A program made the position numbers and the translations under genes. The notes beneath the pieces were generated by a model that was given only the letters and a program-made list of their open reading frames with translations, ran no database searches and had not been told where the DNA came from. DNA of 64,000 bases from a virus: positions 1 through 64,000 of IMG/VR virus record IMGVR_UViG_3300046462_000310, one strand, 5' to 3'. Positions 37,889 through 47,700 of the stretch are shown here, piece by piece; position 1 is the stretch's first letter; each line of letters opens with the position of its first letter.

Positions 37889-38595
37889 CCGATGTATTGC
37901 GCGTTCTCCCGCTCGATCACGCTGTTCCGGTTGATCCGCCACTGGTCCATCTCTTGAATCAAGGGGTGGCCCAGCCCTAGCGCGATCCAGCACGGCGCCG
38001 ATTGGTTGCCAATAAAGATGTCGCTGCCGAGTATCAGGCCCGCGACCTGCAGGAGATCCGACGTTGGCGCATAAATCACCTTGCAATCGTGCGTCTGGAA
38101 ATTAGCCCACTCTTCCTGCAAACCTACGAACACCGCCGGCGAATGATCTTGGACCCTTGCCTTCCAATCGAATCCAGTGTTCTGGTATCTAAGGCTGCGC
38201 GCGAACACCGCTTTGTGCCAACTCGCGTTATTATCGGGAGTCGCCTTCAGCCACGGCGACAAATCCACGTCCGTAACCCCGAACCAATTCGCCTGCCATG
38301 TAGCCAGGTTGTAACCCAATTCCCCGCACCGCGGCCCCTGCGGTGGCGGCTTGGTCCTGAAATGGTGGAAGTCATGTGAAATCCCGCTCGGATCATCCTG
38401 ATGCACCACTTCCGTGATGTATTCCTGTGCCGCGAGCAACGGCGCAATCACGTCAAATCGCGCCTTCGTCATCGGCTCACGAGCACCGACGCCGTTGCGA
38501 TTGCCGAGAATTAGGCGACCACCCCCAAGCTGACGAATCGTTGGAAGACAGGCAATGCAGTCACCCATGTCGCCGGAATGAAAAGCCGTGATCAT
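37885..38595 (-). CDS. GT9/GT-B-like glycosyltransferase
   Basis: 236 residues. MITAFHSGDMGDCIACLPTI is a GT9-like nucleotide-sugar binding start (SGDxGD). The end has VIYAPTSDLLQVAGLILGSD with GNQSAPCWIALGLGHPLIQE, a GT9-type C-terminal signature. Shorter than typical enzymes, as in phage versions that lack part of the second domain. Coupled by ATGA to neighbours. Confidence 0.7.
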   Translation of the reverse strand: MITAFHSGDMGDCIACLPTIRQLGGGRLILGNRNGVGAREPMTKARFDVIAPLLAAQEYITEVVHQDDPSGISHDFHHFRTKPPPQGPRCGELGYNLATWQANWFGVTDVDLSPWLKATPDNNASWHKAVFARSLRYQNTGFDWKARVQDHSPAVFVGLQEEWANFQTHDCKVIYAPTSDLLQVAGLILGSDIFIGNQSAPCWIALGLGHPLIQEMDQWRINRNSVIERENAQYIG

Positions 38596-38756
38596 CGTGG
38601 ATGACTGCGTTTCGCTGTCAGCACTTCTTTAACCAAAATGTTCTGTTGCGCCAACCGATGCTTCTCATTCTCTTCACTGGTCCCATCCCAAATGTCGCCG
38701 TTGGGATACAATCGAACCCACCAGTATCGCGCCTTACGTTTGCCGCGTCCTCTCAT
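38592..38756 (-). CDS. Small basic protein with palindrome at its 3' end
   Basis: 54 residues from ATG 38756 (MRGRGKRKARYWWVRLYPNG); ATG 38795 is an alternative overlapping the upstream gene. The last codons read through the palindrome at 38603-38619 (VLTAKRSHPR). Function unknown. Confidence 0.55.
   Translation of the reverse strand: MRGRGKRKARYWWVRLYPNGDIWDGTSEENEKHRLAQQNILVKEVLTAKRSHPR
38603..38619. repeat. Dispersed palindrome copy 11 (GACTGCGTTTCGCTGTC)
   Basis: Translated at the end of the 38592-38756 gene; one arm mismatch. Confidence 0.75.
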
Positions 38757-38766
38757 TGTCTTGGGA

Positions 38767-39045
38767 CTACCACAGCCTGCGCCTTCCTCGATCATAATCA
38801 GCGAGACCGTCTTTGAAGTATTTGCCCGTGGCGCTATCCCTAAGCTTTACATCAATATGTGCATTTTGCGGCCAGTGCGAACCGATTCCTTTTTCTTCTT
38901 CGAGATAGATACACTCCAGTGCATCGCATAGCCTCTTTTGCGTTTCTACTGAGCAGCTTTGGAGGAGGGTCCTGGGCAGGACCAGATAATTAGCGTAGCT
39001 CAACCCAAAGAAATCGTGAACAGGAGATTCGGATTCGGGTATCAT
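38767..39045 (-). CDS. Conserved phage hypothetical protein (92 aa)
   Basis: From ATG 39045 (MIPESESPVHDFFGLSYANY), fixed by ATGA overlap. FFGLSYANYLVLPRTLLQSC matches a common phage protein whose core reads like LSYASYLVLPRSVLQSMP. Function unknown. It lies among the sugar genes. Confidence 0.7.
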   Translation of the reverse strand: MIPESESPVHDFFGLSYANYLVLPRTLLQSCSVETQKRLCDALECIYLEEEKGIGSHWPQNAHIDVKLRDSATGKYFKDGLADYDRGRRRLW

Positions 39046-39749
39046 TTTAGCTTCAGGTGCCCGAGAATCAGCGGCAACCATTCTTCCTTTCCGCCCCCGT
39101 TGACATGGAAGGCAATCGGCGCACTCCCCGTCTCCCGATTCCTGATCAGCGGTTCACTGAAATCAAGTTCCTCTTGCTTGACGTTGCATAATGTTTGGCA
39201 AATCTCCGCGCGCGTATCGATCGCCATCCCGAGCTCCGAGTGGTTATCGACGAAAAACTGTTGCCATATCACCTGATCATTCGGTTGCACCCAACTTCCG
39301 TCCGGTAACTGGTAGTCGTCTTTGATCTGGTCTGCGTTTAGGAGCTTGAGACACAACCGGAACGTGCCCACGTCTCCAACAATGAATCCGCTGTTAAGAA
39401 ACTTGTAAGACGTTTCAGACTTCGGATGCCCGCTTTCAATCTCGGGGTTGGGCGGCCATATCGCGCGTTCGGAGTTAAACACGATACGACGACCAGGACG
39501 GATGGCCTTGAGGCACAAAACAGGGTCTTGTTGGAACACCACATCGAACGAATCACAGAAAATCATGCACCCTTCGGATGGCGTAGCATCCAGATATTGA
39601 TTCAACATCCGCAGTTTGCTGCCGAGTCCGCCATAACCTTCCCGGAGCACAATCGGCTCATGCCCGAATCGCCGGCAGGATTCCATGAACGCGTTGAAAC
39701 AGTAATACGGCTCTTTCGGCTCCCGGCTGGCAATAGTGATCATCTTCAT
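39042..39749 (-). CDS. PLOD/GT25-like glycosyltransferase
   Basis: 235 residues. The pattern LREGYGGLGSKLRMLNQYLD, then MIFCDSFDVVFQQDP (a DxD-like metal site), YKFLNSGFIVGDVGTF, NDQVIWQQFF and FHVNGGGK matches the glycosyltransferase domain of procollagen lysine glycosyltransferases (PLOD family), also known in giant viruses and phages. It likely adds sugar to hydroxylated residues or other acceptors in virion proteins. Coupled by ATGA to the next glycosyltransferase. Confidence 0.8.
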   Translation of the reverse strand: MKMITIASREPKEPYYCFNAFMESCRRFGHEPIVLREGYGGLGSKLRMLNQYLDATPSEGCMIFCDSFDVVFQQDPVLCLKAIRPGRRIVFNSERAIWPPNPEIESGHPKSETSYKFLNSGFIVGDVGTFRLCLKLLNADQIKDDYQLPDGSWVQPNDQVIWQQFFVDNHSELGMAIDTRAEICQTLCNVKQEELDFSEPLIRNRETGSAPIAFHVNGGGKEEWLPLILGHLKLK

Positions 39750-40729
39750 TTCGCTACAAACTTCTCGATGAGGTCCACCACGTAATTGCTTCGAGCCTCC
39801 AGCGAGTAATGCCGGCGCATGTGTTCTGCGCCGTTCACGTAGATGGAGTAAAGAAGGTCCGGATTGCTGACTACGGACAGAATCTTGTCCACGTCAGCCC
39901 GCGAAATCGCGCCATCGTAATCGCCCACTTCGACCATGTGCACCATGTCCTCACGCGGAAACGGCAACCGGTGGTCGCTCTTAACCCTCAACATCGGCGC
40001 CACCGTGATCAGTTTTAACGGCCGCTCGCTCCCCAGGCTGGCGTCAGCTTCCAGGAAGAGCTTCGCCTGCCGATGCCGGTCCATCCAAACGTGATAATCC
40101 AGGCGGCGATAACTCGGGACAATCTCGCAATCCAGTTTTAACCGGCCATCCCGGTAAAGATCGATCATCGCCACCGCGCGCGTAAGTCCGATGTTGGTCA
40201 ACCCGCATACATCGAACGGCCGCGCACACAATTCCTCTTTCGAGACCAGCGGGAAATCTTCCATCATTGGGTGCTCAATCGGATGCACCCATGACGGGTA
40301 ATCCTGATGGATCTGCATCTTGCGCATCAGATAAAGGAGCGGGTTATTACCTCTTGAAACGTTCCAACCAAACCATGCGAAGTCGTGGCGATCGAAATCG
40401 TATGATTTCATATCCGCCCAGTCGTCGGTCCCCGGCCAACGTCCGTGTGACGTATTGCTGCCCGCGTGGTCAAAATGGTCGAACCACACAACGGGCAGAT
40501 TCTTGTGCAGCGCGAATTGGAGTACCGTTCGGTCGTAAGGCGATGTGCCGCGTTCAATGTTCCAGCAGTCGCTATTGAACAGAATAAGGTCACACTCCTG
40601 TATCTGATCGTATGTTAGGTTGGTATGCCCACGTTCGATTAGTCTTGCTTCCAAGTGTGCGAAGTGATCTGGCTCGTGACCTCGAGGTCGATCATCGTAC
40701 CCTAATGGATGGACTATTAGAAATTTCAT
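39746..40729 (-). CDS. GT-B glycosyltransferase-like protein
   Basis: 327 residues. The N-terminal half is a Rossmann-like fold (MKFLIVHPLGYDDRP, CDLILFNSDCWNIERG). The C-terminus DADKILSV-type with NPDLLYSIYVNGAEHMRRHY resembles the last helix of GT4/GT1 enzymes. No perfect catalytic motif is visible. Part of the sugar cluster. Confidence 0.65.
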   Translation of the reverse strand: MKFLIVHPLGYDDRPRGHEPDHFAHLEARLIERGHTNLTYDQIQECDLILFNSDCWNIERGTSPYDRTVLQFALHKNLPVVWFDHFDHAGSNTSHGRWPGTDDWADMKSYDFDRHDFAWFGWNVSRGNNPLLYLMRKMQIHQDYPSWVHPIEHPMMEDFPLVSKEELCARPFDVCGLTNIGLTRAVAMIDLYRDGRLKLDCEIVPSYRRLDYHVWMDRHRQAKLFLEADASLGSERPLKLITVAPMLRVKSDHRLPFPREDMVHMVEVGDYDGAISRADVDKILSVVSNPDLLYSIYVNGAEHMRRHYSLEARSNYVVDLIEKFVAK

Positions 40730-40730
40730 C

Positions 40731-41345
40731 TCAGCGCAGATACAGCACGTCTTCCTGAATCAACTCCCGCGAGATCGGATGCACGATGTCGCCAAGTTTT
40801 TCAGCTAAATGAAATCCGTGCTCGTACATGAACGAGTCGACCTCGGCAGCCGGCGGAGCACCTTCGTTGTAATTCGTGTGCGCGACTTCCAATACCACGG
40901 CATCAGCCTGTCCCAAGGTTTTTAAGCCTCCACGCATGATGTCCAGTTCGCTTCCCTGCGTGTCGATCTTGAGAAGTATCGGTAATCCCGTAGTAAAAGG
41001 ACCCAAGGCTAGATCAAGTGTCGTGGCCCAACGCTTATGTTCTACGGCTTTATCGCCTTCGAAAAATGGAGTGTTTTCCCTGTAGTAACTACATCCGGTG
41101 GCGGTAGCGCAATCACGCATTGTGAAAAAAGTTACCTCCCGATGGTGATCACTCAGGAGCGAGATTAAAATATACGGGAAACCCGCTTCCCTGAGTGCTG
41201 GTTCACATTCCAGGTTAGCTTCGATCAATATAAAGTCTGCGTCCGGCCAAACAGACTTCGCCTCCTTAGACCAGTCACCGAGACGAGCGCCTACATCAAT
41301 CACTACCGCGGGCGTGATGTGTTTCTTGATCAGATCGAAATTCAT
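40731..41345 (-). CDS. FkbM-family SAM methyltransferase
   Basis: 204 residues. VVIDVGARLGDWSKEA is the AdoMet-binding loop. DADFILIEANLECEPALREA, then LLKIDTQGSELDIMRGG and AVVLEVAHTNYNEG, is the FkbM signature. These enzymes O-methylate sugars, so it may cap glycans made by the surrounding transferases. One base from the next gene. Confidence 0.85.
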   Translation of the reverse strand: MNFDLIKKHITPAVVIDVGARLGDWSKEAKSVWPDADFILIEANLECEPALREAGFPYILISLLSDHHREVTFFTMRDCATATGCSYYRENTPFFEGDKAVEHKRWATTLDLALGPFTTGLPILLKIDTQGSELDIMRGGLKTLGQADAVVLEVAHTNYNEGAPPAAEVDSFMYEHGFHLAEKLGDIVHPISRELIQEDVLYLR

Positions 41346-41647
41346 TCAACTTCCCTTATGGCCAGGTGCCAACTCCCGTCAGTCCATTGCTGCTCGAGAA
41401 CCGTAGTGAAATTCGTTTCTGCAACTTTGCGTATGGCGTATCGAATCTTAGCTGTGGGTTCAACGCTGATTGGTCCGGCTTTATGCCATGTAGCGTCAAG
41501 CAACGCTTGTTTCTCTTGAATCAGTTGCGACAGATGTGCCATAGTTTTTCGATGTGCACGCTTTAGCTCGGTCATCTGATTCTTGAGGGATTGCACCTCA
41601 TCACTTCGGTGAGTTCGCCTGATTTTGGTTTTTGTTTTCTTTTTCAT
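41342..41647 (-). CDS. Basic coiled-coil hypothetical protein (101 aa)
   Basis: MKKKTKTKIRRTHRSDEVQS, then a coiled coil (KNQMTELKRAHRKTMAHLSQ), then a small domain (IRYAIRKVAETNFTTVLEQQ). ATGA overlaps on both sides. Function unknown. Confidence 0.65.
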   Translation of the reverse strand: MKKKTKTKIRRTHRSDEVQSLKNQMTELKRAHRKTMAHLSQLIQEKQALLDATWHKAGPISVEPTAKIRYAIRKVAETNFTTVLEQQWTDGSWHLAIREVE

Positions 41648-42636
41648 TCTTCTATTTTAGGCATCGCGCCCTCAATCAACGGCAGCACATAATCCCGCAC
41701 ATAAGCCGGCCCCCGATACCGAGCCACGGTCTCTTGGCTGCGCTTGTAAATCTCATAGAGATCTGCCCGTTTCGTCGCTGCGTTCAAATCCTCAAACAGA
41801 TTGTCCGGCCCTAACCGGATGCAATTCTCGCCGTGCACCCACGGTATTCCCCAGGCCAACCGATCTTCCGGGAGCGCCATGATAGATTCACACGGGCTTT
41901 CAGTGTGACGGAAGCATTTTACTCCGCACCCAGGTAAAGCCACGCTCAACTTCGCCCTGCGCTGATAGAACAATAGGTCTGTGATCGACACTCTAGAATA
42001 ATAAGGAGCAAAAACTGTCATCCATGCCCGCGTGTGCGGATGATCCCGGATAAATGGTTCGAACTGACTGGCTTCACTGATCATTCCGATCCCGTTGTTC
42101 ATCGCGTGAAAAATATCCCCGTGCAGCTTCGGCCGCATCGGGTTAGAGAAACCCCAGTTGTTAAACACCTGCAGAACGCGATTGTTGAACTCGTCCTCGC
42201 TTTGCATTGGCATGTCAGGCAAATAGCAAGGCCACTCTATAGGTACAACCTTATCGTTCGCGTCCTTAGAGAGCAGTTCCCGCTTAAAGTAAACCAATGG
42301 CGGATGATTCCGCATCCATTCGTGTAACGGATGCCAATTAGGATTCAGCCAGGGACATTCAAGAGTGTTCACTCCAAACAACTGCGTTTCGTCTTTCTGG
42401 TCGAAGTAACACCATTCCAGTTCAGTGAAATCTAGAAATACGTACGGCTTTTTGGACTCCGCGATGTCGTAAATTCGGGGATTAAACTTGTAGTCATGGA
42501 AGAAACTAACGACTATTACGGCGATGTCGGCAGGTGCCAGGTTGGTCGTGACCTCCGGGAAATGGTTCAAAAGATTGCATTGAATTGATCCGTCAATTCT
42601 CCCCCGATCATCTGCGCTCACGATGAAGGACTTCAC
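41644..42636 (-). CDS. Glycosyltransferase-like protein with GTG start
   Basis: GTG 42636 is chosen because AAGGAG lies nine bases upstream and the stop of the preceding gene shares its G (TAGTG). The 330-residue product has PADIAVIVVSFFHDYKFN, YVFLDFTELEWCYFD and a C-terminal part with SVALPGCGVKCFRHTESPCE and EDRLAWGIPWVHGENCIRLG, reminiscent of exostosin or GT-B C-terminal domains. Likely another glycan enzyme; family not firmly identified. Confidence 0.65.
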   Translation of the reverse strand: MKSFIVSADDRGRIDGSIQCNLLNHFPEVTTNLAPADIAVIVVSFFHDYKFNPRIYDIAESKKPYVFLDFTELEWCYFDQKDETQLFGVNTLECPWLNPNWHPLHEWMRNHPPLVYFKRELLSKDANDKVVPIEWPCYLPDMPMQSEDEFNNRVLQVFNNWGFSNPMRPKLHGDIFHAMNNGIGMISEASQFEPFIRDHPHTRAWMTVFAPYYSRVSITDLLFYQRRAKLSVALPGCGVKCFRHTESPCESIMALPEDRLAWGIPWVHGENCIRLGPDNLFEDLNAATKRADLYEIYKRSQETVARYRGPAYVRDYVLPLIEGAMPKIEE

Positions 42637-43214
42637 TATGATTTTCTCCTTCCGCTGTGCCATACTCGGCCGTCGGGCTCGCTTCCGTAAAGCGCGATTG
42701 CGTTTTCCACGGACAATCCACGAGATTTGACTTTATCGTGCAACCAGTCGTACGGGATTCCGTTATCACGGGCGAGTGAAGCTATTGATGGCTTGCGTGA
42801 TAGAATCCGAGACGCATCCAGTCCTCGATGGAATCGTTCGTGAATGGTAACAACGGGCAGGTTTACTTTCTTTGCCCACTGGGCGAGCGTTAATGTCTCT
42901 CCCCGAAACGTAAATCGTATATTCTTGCGACTGTTATTGGCCTGAACTAAACGGCTTTCCCATCTGCAATTCGACGGCGAATACCCTAGGTCGTTATTGA
43001 TGCGCTCAATGGTTAGTCCTGGCTTCCATGACGATCCCATGTCCTCTAGGAAATTCTCGAACCTGCTCCACCGGTCGCAAATTGTGATACCACGCCCACC
43101 GTAGTAGGAAAAACAAGTGTTATTGGGATTACGGCATCTCTGGCGCATATTAAGCCAAGTGGCATAAATCGGATGTGTCGCCTTTCTGCGAGAAAAACCG
43201 TGCCTCGTTGTCAT
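42636..43214 (-). CDS. Homing endonuclease of the phage HNH/AP2-like family (copy 1)
   Basis: 192 residues from ATG 43214. YATWLNMRQRCRNPNN, then YYGGRGITICDRWSRFENFL, MGSSWKPGLTIERINNDLGY and SPSNCRW is the well-known phage homing nuclease signature. A C-terminal helix-turn-helix part follows (TLAQWAKKVNLPVVTIHERF). It overlaps the methyltransferase stop as ATGA and the next start by one base. It is thus fitted into the operon without breaking coupling. A relative lies at 57900-58595. Confidence 0.88.
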   Translation of the reverse strand: MTTRHGFSRRKATHPIYATWLNMRQRCRNPNNTCFSYYGGRGITICDRWSRFENFLEDMGSSWKPGLTIERINNDLGYSPSNCRWESRLVQANNSRKNIRFTFRGETLTLAQWAKKVNLPVVTIHERFHRGLDASRILSRKPSIASLARDNGIPYDWLHDKVKSRGLSVENAIALYGSEPDGRVWHSGRRKS

Positions 43215-43843
43215 TTCTTCTGCAAAACCATTTCGATAAAGCACTCCACGCCTTTATCTGGATCGAAAGTCTGATCCACTGTAACCGGTAGGTTGAAATC
43301 GTAATTCGTCGTCACGAGCCGGCAGACTATCACATCGGCGCCGAACTGACTCAGCCACTCAGGCAGCTTAATGTGGTAATCTATAGCGGACCGTTCGGAC
43401 TTATGAAATGTCTCCCCTGGATCCCCGTTCGAAATCGACATCGACCACGTTGATCGGTGGCCTTGATTCCAGTGGCTCGGCCAACTTCGCTTCTCATAAA
43501 GCTCCCAATCAGGAACAGTGGCCACGATATACCCGCCAGGTTTCAACACCTTCAGCCACGAGCGCAACATCACCGCGGGATCAATGGCATGTTCCAAAAC
43601 TTGGGATCCGTGCACAAAATCAAATGGTTCATTTGGAGCAATGAATTGTGTCACGTCGTCGCCGGCGCCATCAGGTAGATCAAGCGTGCTAACTAAATCA
43701 CAGTGCGGCCAATCACCTGGTCTCATCGGATCATCTCCGGAGCCCACGTCCAAACCGCTCCCCTTGAATACGTCAGTCCATTTGAGGCTTTCCGACTGCT
43801 GCTCAAGTGAGCGGCGACGCATCGCCTTCGAAGTCTCTTTCAC
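43211..43843 (-). CDS. Class I SAM-dependent methyltransferase
   Basis: 210 residues from GTG 43843; GTGA overlaps the stop of the tiny gene upstream. SGLDVGSGDDPMRPGDWPHC is motif I, and DFVHGSQVLEHAIDPAVMLR with WLKVLKPGGYIVATVPDWE are motifs IV and V. Likely methylates a sugar or small acceptor in the glycosylation island. A second possible start is ATG 43822. Confidence 0.8.
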   Translation of the reverse strand: MKETSKAMRRRSLEQQSESLKWTDVFKGSGLDVGSGDDPMRPGDWPHCDLVSTLDLPDGAGDDVTQFIAPNEPFDFVHGSQVLEHAIDPAVMLRSWLKVLKPGGYIVATVPDWELYEKRSWPSHWNQGHRSTWSMSISNGDPGETFHKSERSAIDYHIKLPEWLSQFGADVIVCRLVTTNYDFNLPVTVDQTFDPDKGVECFIEMVLQKK

Positions 43844-43935
43844 TTCAGCACCGGCTGCCTGAATGTCTTACACTTGCCGACAGGGGATTTGCAGATAACG
43901 CACTTAGGGCGTTTCAGTGATTTCTGTTTCTTCAT
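43840..43935 (-). CDS. Tiny CxxC protein (31 aa)
   Basis: From ATG 43935, with AGGTG upstream: MKKQKSLKRPKCVICKSPVG followed by KCKTFRQPVLK. The three Cys (CxxC then C) could bind zinc. The stop overlaps the methyltransferase GTG. Small enough to be missed by most gene finders. Confidence 0.55.
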   Translation of the reverse strand: MKKQKSLKRPKCVICKSPVGKCKTFRQPVLK

Positions 43936-43952
43936 AACGACACCTATACCGT

Positions 43953-43969
43953 GACAGCGTTTCGCTGAC
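43953..43969. repeat. Dispersed palindrome copy 12 (GACAGCGTTTCGCTGAC)
   Basis: Intergenic between the Endo VII-like gene and the tiny CxxC gene; one arm mismatch. Confidence 0.75.
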
Positions 43970-43989
43970 AATCACAAAAATCAAAAATC

Positions 43990-44502
43990 TTAGTGATGCC
44001 ACTTCGCCGCGTAATCCAGTAAGCGTGTAATTCTTTCGGGGTTTTCTTCCATTAAGCCTAATGCGGTGTTGCATCTAGCGCATAGTAATCCTCGTATTTC
44101 CCCCGAGCGATGGTTATGGTCAACGGCTAGTCGCCTTCCTGATTTGCATCGCTCCTTGCAAACGGCGCATGAATGATTTTGAGCTTTCAGGAGCGCGTCG
44201 TATCCATCGACCGTTAATCCGTGACTCCACATCAGGCTACGTTTCCGGGATGCTTCTTTATTGTTTCGGTTCGGCCTAATTTTATCGTAATGGTGCTGGC
44301 ATAAGCCATGTGCCTTAGACCTATTCTTGCAACCGCGCTTTATGCAAAGGCGTTCTTCTTTTGCCCACTGCCTCAACACCGTAAGATCGGAACCATGTTC
44401 TATCTGTCTCCGATGACCAGAGCAGTACAATAGGCGTTGCTTTCTCAGATTTTTACATCCTGGGAATTTACAAAAAAGCTGACCAAGTTCTACTTGTTCC
44501 AT
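43990..44502 (-). CDS. Endonuclease VII-like HNH nuclease
   Basis: 170 residues. Two N-terminal Cys-rich zinc-finger-like repeats (CKFPGCKNLRKQRLLYCSGH and CIKRGCKNRSKAHGLCQHH) precede the core: LLKAQNHSCAVCKERC, LAVDHNHRSGEIRGLLCARC, then NTALGLMEENPERITRL. This is the recombination endonuclease VII fold. Such proteins resolve DNA junctions or act as homing nucleases. The finger repeats suggest DNA targeting. Confidence 0.88.
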   Translation of the reverse strand: MEQVELGQLFCKFPGCKNLRKQRLLYCSGHRRQIEHGSDLTVLRQWAKEERLCIKRGCKNRSKAHGLCQHHYDKIRPNRNNKEASRKRSLMWSHGLTVDGYDALLKAQNHSCAVCKERCKSGRRLAVDHNHRSGEIRGLLCARCNTALGLMEENPERITRLLDYAAKWHH

Positions 44503-44711
44503 TGCTTGGCGTTCGCAGCAAACGTAGCACGCTTGCGCGTCAACGGATTCGGACTGTTTTTCAATTCCGCCGTGGTCTTGCCGGTCCGCGCCTTGAGCGC
44601 ATTGAACTTGCCTTTGTTCGCTGGGTTGATGTGGATCCCACCTTTTCTATTTCTCGGCAGTGTGTCCACCCCTCTTTTGGGCTGATCATCTTCGTCGTTA
44701 TCGTTAATCAT
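44490..44711 (-). CDS. Small basic phage protein (73 aa)
   Basis: Start ATG 44711 has a strong AAAGGAGG seven bases upstream. KGGIHINPANKGKFNALKAR, then RKRATFAANAKQWNK, matches a small conserved phage protein ending in FAxNAxxW. Function unknown. It lies directly after the giant gene, so it may be packaged or co-expressed with it. Confidence 0.7.
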   Translation of the reverse strand: MINDNDEDDQPKRGVDTLPRNRKGGIHINPANKGKFNALKARTGKTTAELKNSPNPLTRKRATFAANAKQWNK

Positions 44712-44776
44712 TTTCTTGCCTCCTTTCCATAGTTTATGAATGTCGTCTGGTAAAAATTGCGCTGGTGGCGCACCTA

Positions 44777-47700
44777 TTACGCTGCTTGCTTCCATTGCTT
44801 CACGATGTTTACACGGTTCGCCTGCGGTGTCGAACCTTTCGGAAACATCTCGCGCTTGATTTGCTCCGTAGCTTGAGTGTGTAGTTTCTCGATCAGTTTT
44901 ACGTCTTCCTCAGTGGGTTTGGCGATCTGTTGAGATGTGAACCGTCCGGTTAAAAGTTGGTCGAACCGTTTGCCGGCCGCGATCTGATACTTGGTCGATT
45001 GCGCAGGCGTCATCTGCTGCGTCTTCCCATGAATATCTTGGTATGTCGTTCCGGGCTCGGTAACGGCCTTTTGGTCTCGTGGGTGACTATTATTCCAATG
45101 AATCAGGAGGCGATCTGCCTTTTTGAGTTCATCGTACGGATGAATAGCGGCCATCGTGAACATTCGGGTGAACCAGTTCCCCGTCTTTTTAACAGGGTTT
45201 CCGTACACGTCGATCTTCGGCTGCCGCAGACTCGGCATCGGCAAGAGATTGTATGCGAGATTCGAGTGTTTGGCGTCAGGGACGAAATCATCGTAGTTGC
45301 GCAACGGTTGACGGATTAGATTCGGCACCAGCCAGTTCAGGAACAGGTGAGGCACGGCCTGTGTCACCGGGGTTTCACCCGAGAACATCTTCGAGAGACC
45401 GTCCAGGTTCATCAGGAAACTCTTCTCGTCTGTCTGGGCGAGCAGATAACCGGCTAACGCGTCCACGGCTTCCCGCGGCCCCAGTTCGCCCTTGAGGAGA
45501 TGCTTCGTGTTGATCAACGTGTCAGCCACGGTCCCTAGTATCGTCGCCGCCGGTTCGTATTTTCCGTAATTGAAATTTACCCCGTTGCGGCCACCTATCC
45601 TAATCACGTAAGGACCGCCATACGCCCGCTGTTGTAGTTCTCTCACGCCTTTCTTGAGTTGCGTGTAAGGCGTCGAACCTGTGATTAAAACGTGCTTATC
45701 GTCGTCGTCACTGTCGCCAGCTATAATTCGCCAAATGATTGCGCCAACGGCCAGTGCCGCTATCGACTTGGCGATGTCTCGGATCTGTTGCGGTTGCGAG
45801 TAGTTAGATTGAAACTTTTCGCCGTTCCAATTAAAAAAGCCTTCGCCGGCGTCATACGAAGACTTGGCCGCTTTCGTGAACTTGATCGGAGTAGTAACCG
45901 GAGCCGCGACACCGCGCGCAGCGTTTTTCAGGTAATTGTATGGAAGCTGCACGAACGGGAAGAAATACCCCCAAGCGTGACTCCGGCTCCTGGTCTGCGC
46001 GAACTGCCCTACCGCGTTGTCTATCCAGTTGCCCTTAATTCCACGAACCCAGTTTCCTTTCGAGTCCTTGAATGGCACGGGTTCTCGTAACGCCATCCAC
46101 TTAGCGAAATCTGCAGCCTTAATCCATGCCGGGCTGCCAGGCGTAGCGACAAGCTCGTTCATTCGTTTCGTAAGCGCATCCCCAGAGAGTCCTTCTCGTT
46201 TAGCCATCCGGTACGCTACCGGCGTAACTTCCATCATCCCGTTCAACGTTTTAATGAATCCGTCCACGAACCACAGAACTCGCGTCGGCATCCTGATGAC
46301 GCGTCCCCGTACGGGGTTCCAATTCCCGAGATTCTTCTGTAGCGCGTCCTCGACAGGTTTGGCTTTGTCACCAAAAAACTGTTGCAATGGTCGCTCGGAA
46401 ATGGACGGACGGTGAAAGGTTTGCTCCGCGTTAAGTTCGCCTGGGTACAGTTCGGACTGACTGTTTAGAACCTCTTGATCGAATATGTCACTCTCTGTGG
46501 ACCATTGACGGGCGCCTACTCGCAACGCTCGGGCCAGCGAAGGAACCACTCCCCTGAAGATGTATTTGAACTCCTTGAACGTCGGCGCATCCGAGTTCTG
46601 GTACATCGGCATGAGATTAACAAGACTTTCGAGTCCGCGCATAACGGTGAACTCGAAAGCACTGTTCGCTAGTAAACCAACCTTGTACGTGATGTGCGTG
46701 GTAGGACCGGATAGCAGATTTTGGAGTCCCGCTTCGTAAATCATGTCGGCGCGATTACCGTTAGCCGCCTGAGCTACGCGCGCAATCTTCGCGACATCAT
46801 CCACGCTCCCGAGATCCGCGCCTTTACGCACCATCATCTCTTGATACAGCGGCAATCCAGGCTGCCCGAGCACTCTGCCGGTGTAGGGCGGCTTTTGACC
46901 TTCAGGATACGGAACCGGAGCGTTCTCCCGACGCGCAACATCTTCCGGGGATTCTATCACGGTCCGCGGCACCTTCGGCGGAACGAAAATCTTAGAGCGT
47001 TTCCGCTTTGTCACCTTGAATGTCCCTTGATCCTTCGCGGATACCAATCCCATGCCACGCATGATCTTGCGGGCCTCGGCTAACGCGTCCGCGTCGCTGA
47101 TCTCCTGAGCGCGAAGTGGCTGCGTTGCCAACATCCCCTCGAAACTCATATTCTCGACGCGTAGCCCTGCCTTCACCTTGGCAACCAATTCCTTCTCAAC
47201 CTGGTCGTTAAACTGGTCGATCGTGTCTCTCACGTCCTTCTCTGTGAGTCCTGTCGCCTTGGCGATCTCTTTCGAGGTTCGCTCCCCACCGATCGCCAGC
47301 TTTAAGGCTTTCTGATGCGGCACATCCAGATTTTTGCGCTGGTTTTCCAGAAATTCTTTCCCTTTCCCGTGCAACTCCCAGCCGCCGCCCATAATGTCTT
47401 CGAGTGTCACGCCACCCTTGGAAATGTAGGAAAAGGCCTTTTCAAGCTGGTCCAGGCGCTCTTTCATGGCGGCATCAAGCATCGCGCGCTTCTTCGCCTT
47501 ATCGGGCTCACGCTCAATCTCCGCTTCCTTTGCCGGCGGCAATGTCGAAATCACTTTGGTTAGAAATTCCCGATTCCGTTCCTCGGGCGTCTTATGCGGG
47601 TCGAATCCAGCCGCGAGATCCCGCGCGGTCTGTCCACGGATGTTCCGATAAGCAAATCCTGCCGCAAACATATTGCGGAGTCCTTCAGGAGAGGTGTCCC

